A stretch of DNA of 64,000 nucleotides from Cymodocea nodosa (taxonomy: Eukaryota; Streptophyta; Magnoliopsida; Alismatales; Cymodoceaceae). The DNA lies in NCBI GenBank assembly GCA_036874045.1, contig CM072336.1:17603001-17667000 (forward strand), in the 5' to 3' direction. This document shows positions 56,819 through 64,000 of this stretch, piece by piece; the first letter of the stretch is position 1, and each line of letters starts with the position of its first letter. A program made the translations under genes and the position numbers. The notes beneath the pieces are model-generated. The model made no database searches. It was not told the DNA's origin and was given only the letters and a program-made list of their open reading frames with translations.

Positions 56819-58672
56819 TGTTTAGAATGAAAAAGTGCATATTATTAACGGTTAAATGATGGTTAATTGCATAATATTTAGCTTATCATATGAGAATTAA
56901 GCCATTATGTTATAATTGCACTGTTATATGCTTTAATTGAAGAATCTGCTTAATTTTAGGGAATTAATGTTAATTTAGTACATTTATGAACTGTCGGTAA
57001 ATTGCAGGCTGTGAAATTCTTAAGTATCCAAAAATGCATCTGAACATTAGATAGTTATACCTGTAATTCTCCGAAATGTTATTTTATGTTTAAACTACTG
57101 CTGACACGTGTTGAGAGCTGGTAGATTTACTTACGTTATAACTCGTTAAGTTAGTATAACTGCACGCGTTGAGTTACATGACAATACACTAAGGCAACGT
57201 GTTAGGTTAGCGTTATAAACTTAAGTTGTTATTTTTGCACGTGTTTTATAGTTAAATCAATGAAGGAAGTCCGTTGAGTTATCTGTAACTCCGCGGACTA
57301 CATATTTTCTAATATGCCACTATAGCGGTTGCAGGAACAGATAGTTGGAAGGAAAAACCACATTTGCACGTATCACACAGGAATTCAATCGCGTAGGGAG
57401 AAAGAAATCATCGCTGTTGATCTGAAGGAAGGAAATCCAACCGACCATTCAAGCAGAAGCAGTTACCACTAAAGAAATATAAAAGAAAAGAAGAAAAAAA
57501 GAAAGAGTGTGATCGATGGACGGCCAGTGTATATAGAGGAGGAGCACCAAGCTTTCTACAGACAGTATCGGCGATTCTCCGAAGTATCACACCAACCATC
57601 GTATCACCACCATAATCACCAATCATCGGAGGTCTATGAGGATACTTGCCTGATGTCGGGTCAATTCTAAGCCAAACACAGTGCCTGACAACCACTGTGA
57701 GGAGTGATCGCGTCGCGGGAAGGGAAGACATTTTCACCAAGTGCCAACTCATATTTCAGGAGATCGTAAAGCTTTTAGCCTTGGCTTCGGGTTGATGCCT
57801 GTATGCTGAAGAGGAGATCATCTTGCAATTCTGGACTCGCGATTCTATAGGGAGAGGAGACAAAATTGTAAGTGGTTCAATTTTCAGTGGTGTAATCGCG
57901 TTGCAAGTAGTGTCGGAAGTATTTACTGTCAAGTGAAATTACTTTGCATTTCACCTTTTGCCCATCACATCAAAACAAAAAATACCAAAAACAATTTATC
58001 TTTGTTTGTATGTTGTATTTGAGTGTTGTATTGTTGGTGTTGTATTGTGATTAATGTTATCTGTATCAATTTTATGATTGTTTTATGTTAGTTTTAATTT
58101 TACAGTTTACTGAAATTGGTTTGTACAAAACAACTTAAAGATTTTAATGGTTACTGTTTGAATAATCTGAATGTTAGTATTGCATAATGATAAATCCAAT
58201 AATAACTAGCATTAAAAAGCTTAATTGATGTTATTTACAATCTGTGGAATCGCCCAATGGTTGGCCGAATTCCTTTGTAATTAGCAGTATTATAAAGAAG
58301 AGAAAGGCTCGTGGAGTTAACTTAAGTCCACGAGGATAGTCCGTTGAGTTATCAATAACTCAACGAACTTAGTCCGTTGAGTTAACTGTAACTCAACGGA
58401 GTACTTATTGAATATAAATTTGAATTGTTGACAATCAAACATTTCTTAAATTCGTCAGCAATTCTCTGTGGGATCGACCTGTACTTGCACACTGATACAA
58501 TAGACACTGTGCACTTGCAGTTAAAGTACAAATTGGAATTAATATCTAAATTGTATTAAAGGTTGTTTATTTACTTCTAAAAGAAAGAATAGGCATAAAG
58601 ATAAATTAACTAAGTAAAAATAGAAGTAACAAATCCAAGTTTTTCTAGTGTAGTGCTGGGAAAACACGAACA
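56819..58672 (+). mobile_element. Element G: 3' LTR
   Basis: 1854 bp, the same length as the 5' LTR. It starts TGTTTAGAATG and ends AACACGAACA, then TACTT. Differences from the 5' LTR are mainly C/T and G/A changes, denser in the first 250 bases. It contains the same palindromes (58374-58399) and the copia-like stretch (57139-57247). Confidence 0.93.
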
Positions 58673-58988
58673 TACTTCTATATTGTTTTACATCTACAGT
58701 TTTTCAAAAGTCATCTTTATCCAACTTGGTGATAGTACTCATTGGTGTATTCTTTGTTTTAGTGTTGTTGAAACCAAACCTCTTTAATAAATCTTGAGTA
58801 TATTTTTCTTATGAAATAAAAGTACCATGATCTAATTGCTTAATTTGTAAGCCTAGAAAAAGTTATAGTTCACCCATCATACTCATTTCAAATTGATTAG
58901 TCATGTCCTTCGAAAAAGACTCAACTAATTTATCATTTGTTGCTCCAAATATGATGTCATCTACATAGATTTGAACTACTAATATATC
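58673..58988 (-). pseudogene. Element E: pol, reverse transcriptase part beyond G
   Basis: It continues the copia pol frame that ended at 41931; 58673-58677 is the TACTT duplication of G. Read right to left from the F junction: ILVVQIYVDDIIFGATNDKL with the catalytic YVDD at 58956-58967, MTNQFEMSMMGEL, FLGLQIKQLDHGTF, LLKRFGFNNTKTKNTPMST and VDVKQYRS at the G end. A few stops are present. It is cut at 58988 by the LTR of F; the last five bases, ATATC, are its expected duplication. Confidence 0.87.
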
Positions 58989-60063
58989 TGTAGGGTCGTC
59001 TGTATCACAAGAGGGAGGGTGAATTGTGTCTTTAATAATTAAATACTAGCAGATAAAACAAGAGCACAAAATACTTGTAAATGAAATTCTATTCTTTTAT
59101 TTCAAGACAGAATTTACAATATCTTTTCAGCTCAATTCCCTTCTTGACGGTTTTGATACAGTAATACTTGATATACAATTCAAATAGGAAAACAAAGCTC
59201 TTATTCAAAACTAATTTTGAATTGTATAAAACCTGATATTTATGCACACAGCTTCTTTCTTTCTCTTTGCTCAGCTTCTGTATCTCTTCTTCTCCAGTTG
59301 TCAAATTTCCAGACTTCTTAAGTTTGTAGCTCCTTTTCTGAAATTGCTTAGAATTTCGAACTTCTTCTAATATTGGAGAATTTTTTAGAATATGAATATT
59401 CAAACTTAACTTTTCAGTTAGGGATCCAGATTGAAGAATATTCAGACTTGGTTTTTGAGATTGGGATCCCCCGTTGTAATGTAGCTCGTACTCTATTAGT
59501 AGTCGAACTCTATTGTCTTTCACGTTCAGCATGTTCATCCACTTGATCTACAATCCATAATCCATAATCCATAATCCACATACTAATTTTCTCTTTAATC
59601 CAAATTACTATCTTTTTGAGTTTCCACGATCTCCACTCGTAGATACATTGAAACTTTATCTTCCTAGAGTCTTGTAGAATATCTTCTACGTCTTCGATTT
59701 AGTCGAATATTTATCCTTTAAGTCCTGTAATAACTCGAACACTTATCCTTTAATTGTTCGAGTTTTTGCACCTGCAAAATACGTGACTAAACAAAGAAAC
59801 TTATCTGTTCGTTAGTCCTTTTATAAAACTTGAACAGTTATCTATCCATGAGTATAAAAACTCGAACAGTTATCTAACTATTCGATTTTTCATTACCGAA
59901 CGCACATGGAAAACACATGACAACTTAAAACATTAAAAACACACGTGTAGATAACTTAACTATATGAGTTTTTAACATAAGTATTCGACAAAAATGAGAC
60001 GTTAACTATCCGAAAGTTTAACTATCCAGATAGTTAACTATCCGAAAGTTTAAATATCCAAAA
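58989..60063 (-). mobile_element. Element F: LTR family 2, distal copy
   Basis: Starts with TGTAGGGTCG (the LTR end on the minus strand) and follows LTR family 2 for 1075 bp. It stops inside the TATCCGAAAGTTT repeats, short of the LTR start by roughly 120 bases. Confidence 0.75.
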
Positions 60064-60308
60064 CACAAATTAGCTTTCTCTATTTGTAGTTATGAAATTG
60101 TATAGATGAAACATGGTATCGAAATATAATTGCATCTACAATTTCTAAGGAGAATTGAATTGTATAATGTAATTGAAATCTTGAATAAAAATGATTTTAT
60201 GAAAACAATGTCTCGACTTGTTTGTGAGTTTCAAAGTTTCAATTATATTTCAGAAAATACTGAAAAACACAATTCACCCCCCCTCTTGTGTAACCATACG
60301 ATCCTACA
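60064..60308 (+). mobile_element. End fragment of a copia family-1 LTR inside the family-2 LTR of F
   Basis: About 245 bp on the plus strand that match the last part of the B 5' LTR (28400-28644), ending GATCCTACA at 60308. The primer site that follows such an LTR end is absent. It is bounded by family-2 LTR sequence on both sides. Confidence 0.75.
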
Positions 60309-61440
60309 ATACTTGTAAATGAAATTCTATTCTTTTATTTCAAGACAGAATTTACAATATTTTTTCAGCTCAATTCCCTTCTTGACGGTTTTGATACAAT
60401 AATTTTTGATATACAATTCAAATAGGAAAACAAAGCTCTTTTTCAAAACTAATTTTGAATTGTATAAAACCTAATCTTTATGCACACAACTTCTTTCTTT
60501 CTCTTTGCTTAGCTTTTGTATCTCTTCTTCTCTAGTTGTCGAATTTCCAAACTTCTTACATTTGCAACTCCTTTTCTGAAATTGCTTGTAATTTCGAACT
60601 TCTTCTAATATTGGAGAATTTTTCAGAATATGAATATTCAAACTTAACTTTTCAGTTAGGGATCTGGATTGAATATTCAGACTTGGTTTTTGAGATTGGG
60701 ATCCTTTGTTGTAATGTAGCTTGTACTCTCTATTAGTAGTCGAACTCTGTTGTCTTTCACGTTCAGCATGTTCATCCACTTGATCCACAATCCATAATCT
60801 ATAATCCACGTACTAATTTTCTCTTTAATCCAAATTACTTTCTATTTAAATTTCCACTTTCTTCACTAACATTTTGAGTTTCCACGATCTCCACTCGTAG
60901 ATACATTGAAACTTTATCTTCCAAGAGTCTTGTAGAATATCTTCTAAGTCTTCAATTTAGTCGAACATTTATCCTTTAAGTCCTGTAAAAACTCGAACAC
61001 TTATCCTTTAACTCTTCGAGTTTTTTTTTTTGCACCTGCAAAACACGTGACTAAACAAAGAAACTTAACTATTTGTTAGTCCTTTTATAAAACTCGAACA
61101 GTTATCTATCCATGCATATAAAAACTTGAATAGTTATCTAACTATTCGATTTTTCATTACCAAACGCACATGGAAAACACGTGACAACTTAAAACATTAA
61201 AAACACACTTGTAGATAACTTAACTATACTCGTTTTTAACATAAACTATTCGACAAAAATGAAACGTTAACTATCCGAAAGTTTAACTATTGCAAATCTA
61301 TCTCTTCGGAAAACTTTAATTTATCCGACATAAAAATGAAACTTTCCGATAATCTGTTAACTATTATACTTAGAGAATATTACGTAGACTTATTTAAATA
61401 CGTTAATAATGCATATATCATCAAAATTAAATACCTAACA
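60309..61440 (-). mobile_element. Element F: LTR family 2, proximal copy
   Basis: 1132 bp of family-2 LTR that repeat nearly the same sequence as 59070-60063 and then reach the true LTR start TGTTAGGTATTT (61440 on the minus strand). It lacks the last 75 or so bases of the LTR at the 60309 side. The purine tract follows directly at 61441. Confidence 0.78.
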
Positions 61441-61764
61441 ATCTCCCCCTTTTTGATGATGTCAAAACCTAATAAGTCACATAATTTATATCTCCCCCTT
61501 TTTGGCATTATAAAAAAGTAAACAAACTATCTTCTTCCCCTTTAGGAAGTTAAGTTTTATAAAATGTAAGGAAGGATATCTTACTAAGTATATATTAATC
61601 AAAACAATAGTTTCAAACATACATAAGATTTATGGATTAAGTATAAACTATTTAAATATACACTATGAAAAATAGTCACGTAACATTAAAATCAGTAAAC
61701 AGTTTACATAATATTTTTGGTTACAAATTACAAAAAAAAATCATGTAATACATAATTTGTATAA
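61441..61764 (-). promoter_or_regulatory. Element F: 3' untranslated end with polypurine tracts
   Basis: On the minus strand AAAAAGGGGGAGAT lies at 61441-61454, next to the LTR, and a second tract AAAAAGGGGGAGAT at about 61488-61501. A weaker tract lies at about 61531-61541. No gene is seen in the rest. Confidence 0.72.
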
Positions 61765-64000
61765 TCACAAGCCTCTTTGTCTTCGAAAAATATCAATCAG
61801 AGTATCTAAAATTTTCTTTGCAATATTTGTACTAACTCTGTTTATTTGATCAAGTAATGCTTGATCTAAATCATTTTGAGAAACTTGTGATGGTTGCTGT
61901 AAAAATTCAGTATGTATGTCAGTATCTATACCTGTATGTATTTCTCTGTGTATATCTTATTGTATATCTATATGTTGCTGTGTTTCTGTAAATTGTGTGG
62001 ATTGTTGTTGTGTTTGTCGATCCTGTTGTTGTTGTCGTCTGAGGACAAGTGTATTTGCCGCCTGGTATTTTTGGAGTTCTTTTGTAGAGAAAGATCTTGA
62101 CTTTAATCTTTTCTGTGGCCAAGGTGTAATATCTATTTGACTTGCCATAATTCTCAAAATTGTATCACCATAAAATAATTTACTCTGCAAATGTACGATA
62201 TGAGAAACAAAAATATCATACTAGTTCACCTGTATATGGTTTATTAATGCGTATGTAGCATAAAGACAACATCTACCAACTTCTACCCCATGACCAAACC
62301 TCTAAAACAATGTAGCATGCAATATTTTTGCAATAAAACGTGCTTGGCCATTTAAGTCATTTAGTAATGTCAATGGTTTGTTGGTAGTTGGATCTTTAGC
62401 TAAACATGTAATGTCCCATCCCAATTAATAAACCTATTTTCTTTTTGATAATTTAACTCCTTCATTTTTCAGACCAAGTACCTGATGAAGTAAATTTGGA
62501 GTTAAATATATGTAATTGTCTTGTATATTAGAAACAGGAATACCTTCTTCCACTGTTAAGTTTGAGTAAAAACAATTGAGAAGTTCGGGTATAGCAAGAT
62601 GGCCTAGCTATTGTGGAAGTAGAGTCAACAAGTCTTGAAATTCAAATACTTAACTAGTCTTGAATATAAAACTATAAAAGTTTTATATGTCTGAAATTTG
62701 TCATAACAGAAATTATTTCTAAACCATAATAGTGTATTTTCATCTAAACTCTGTTCAAGATTAGGTATTTTCCTGTCATGATGTTCTGATGTGGGACTTG
62801 TTTCAATATTATCAGTAGCATCTATATTTTCAGATCTTTCATAACTAGTGGAATTTCTATCAAAACTAGTATAAATGTCTGAAATATCTGTTATTGTCGT
62901 ATCAATAATCTGCTAAATTTCTTCTATTTATTCTTCTGGAAACATTTCAGTAGCAATAGTCTCTGTAACAATCTGTATATCAGCAACATGTGTATCTATA
63001 TTTGATCTATACAACTGTCTCTGTATGAAAGAATGTTCTATATCTATTTATGGAATAGAATCATCTTGTATTTCTGAAATTTATATATGTGAGACATTGG
63101 TAGTATCATATTCTATTTGTAACTATGTATGTTGTTGATTATATACATTTATCAACAAGTATACTTTATATTGTAACAGACATAACCATATATATAAAGT
63201 GTAGTATAAGCAACTGTACCAAAATTCAAAAGTCTCTGTTCGAGATATAATAAGAGGATGAATATCTGTACATTCCTCTTCAGATGAAATATCTTCAAAA
63301 TTCATAGACTTAGTGTCTATGTTATCAAAAATATCATCAAATTGGATATCATTTGTATATGTATCATCAAAATTTCCTACATTCTCTCTTTCCGTAGGAA
63401 AAGAATGTGTGCTTGCAGCATTGTGTGAAAAATTGTCCATTGTATTAAAAGATACATTATGCACTAATGTGACACAATACGTTAGAGTATATGCTTATAA
63501 GCCAATATTTGTCACATCTGCTAGGATTCCTAACAAAAATGTCTGTCTAGCTTCTGCAATGGAGCATAGTTTTCCATTTTTCACTGATTCTTCTTTTTGC
63601 TACAATATTCCTTATACACCTACAGTTAGTCCAAAATATTCAATTGTCTTTTTGTTTTTCTAACTATATGTCTGCAGTGTTTCAGGTTGTTCAGGAGGTT
63701 CTAAAATTGTCTTAATTTCTCCTGTTAAAGGCACCTGTTGTCTTGATGTTCCTTCACCATGATGCCTAGGTGGTAATAATGGAATATAGAGTTTTAAGCT
63801 CTCCACCTTTGCCATTCTGAGTTGATAAACTCTTTGTCCTTCACTTCGAAGACCCATTTTGCTAATGGCAGTTTTTTGTTCATTGATATACTATTTAATA
63901 TCATCTAAAATAGCTGGGGAAAAATAATGTTGGGAATACAAGGATTATAATTCCCTGTTTGCATTTTTGATCATTGGCCCCCACTTCTTTCCATAATAAG
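61765..64000 (-). pseudogene. Element F: env-like ORF (Sirevirus type), N-terminus beyond the window
   Basis: At least 745 codons, ending in RRQRGL at 61765. The stretch 62190-61957 is open (QSKLFYGDTILRI, DITPWPQKRLKS and a Q-rich tail with IHTGIDTDIH-like repeats). Upstream are blocks matching D: the FEFQDLL-like and KNEGVKL-like parts near 62640-62450, an acidic middle region (63464-63123, AASTHSFPTERE, DDIFDNIDTKSMNFEDISS) and a QKVYQL-like basic block (63857-63660). Several stops and frameshifts occur. It is the best preserved of the copia env-like copies here. Confidence 0.72.

Larger units (their letters stand above)
41932..58672 (+). mobile_element. Element G: complete Athila-type gypsy retrotransposon with gag-F-box module
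   Basis: A 16,741-bp insertion in E pol with perfect TACTT duplications (41927-41931 and 58673-58677) and LTRs of 1854 bp each. Order: 5' LTR, tRNA-Asp-like primer site, zinc-knuckle ORF, protease, RT, RNase H, integrase, hairpin repeat array, env-like ORF, promoter-like region, gag capsid, F-box gene, long 3' UTR with an internal purine tract, purine tract, 3' LTR. The order RT-RNase H-integrase marks the gypsy superfamily; the primer site and protein motifs mark the Athila group. All ORFs carry stops, so it could move only with outside help, if at all. By eye, the LTRs differ by a few percent. Confidence 0.93.
58989..64000 (-). mobile_element. Element F: Sirevirus-type copia element, 3' end, continues past the window
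   Basis: Read right to left: env-like ORF (from beyond 64000 to 61765), 3' UTR with purine tracts (61764-61441) and a mosaic 3' LTR (61440-58989). It is inserted in E pol. It is closest to D (LTR family 2 and env-like ORF). The rest lies to the right of the window. Confidence 0.78.

Noticed and set aside
60064-60308. 3' LTR of element B
   Set aside because: It is in the right orientation but lacks the LTR start, is embedded in family-2 LTR and is not followed by the ATAAC expected from the B insertion.

Overview
This 64-kb window is AT-rich plant nuclear DNA made almost wholly of nested LTR retrotransposons. I found no intact host gene, no CRISPR array and no functional RNA gene. The plant signs are copia elements with an initiator-tRNA-Met primer site (TGGTATCAGAGC) and repeated purine tracts (Sirevirus type), Athila-type gypsy elements with a tRNA-Asp-like primer site, and 5-bp target duplications. 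Athila and Sirevirus elements with LTRs of 1-2 kb point to an angiosperm. I cannot name the species.

Letters used for the elements. A: Athila-type 3' end, + strand, 1-~4215, split by a reversed solo LTR (1306-3483). J: Athila-type fragment, - strand, ~4216-6553, with an F-box gene and gag. H: Sirevirus-type, - strand (LTR family 1), 6554-8547 and 24571-27101. D: Sirevirus-type, - strand (LTR family 2), 8548-24570, target duplication GTATT. C: Sirevirus-type, + strand, 14934-24255, duplication ATATA, inside D; C itself holds solo LTR S1 (20856-22481, AGTAT). B: Sirevirus-type, + strand (LTR family 1), from 27102, inside H. E: Sirevirus-type, - strand (LTR family 2), inside B from 34020; its parts carry a tRNA-like tandem repeat, solo LTR S2 (35747-37282, GGTTC), a reversed solo family-1 LTR (38214-39761, ATAAT) and the complete Athila-type element G. 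G: + strand, 41932-58672, duplication TACTT. F: Sirevirus-type, - strand, inside E from 58989 and leaving the window.

The nesting is five deep: J > H > D > C > S1, and J > H > B > E > G. G is complete at both ends, with equal 1854-bp LTRs that differ by a few percent, mostly transitions. All coding regions are broken by stops or frameshifts.

The most unusual element is G, with its older relative J. The gag capsid region is not behind the primer site but far downstream, after pol and the env-like region. It is followed directly by an F-box gene with an F-box-associated C-terminal part. A TATA-like box and two possible introns suggest that gag and F-box form a separate internal transcription unit. 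The same gag-F-box pair in J shows that this is a family trait. A second theme is exchange between superfamilies: the Athila-type and Sirevirus-type elements here share an env-like ORF family, a stretch of about 100 bp in their LTRs, and repeated LTR motifs (TATCCGA and an 11-bp-arm GTTGAGTTA palindrome). All similarities were judged by eye, with no database search.
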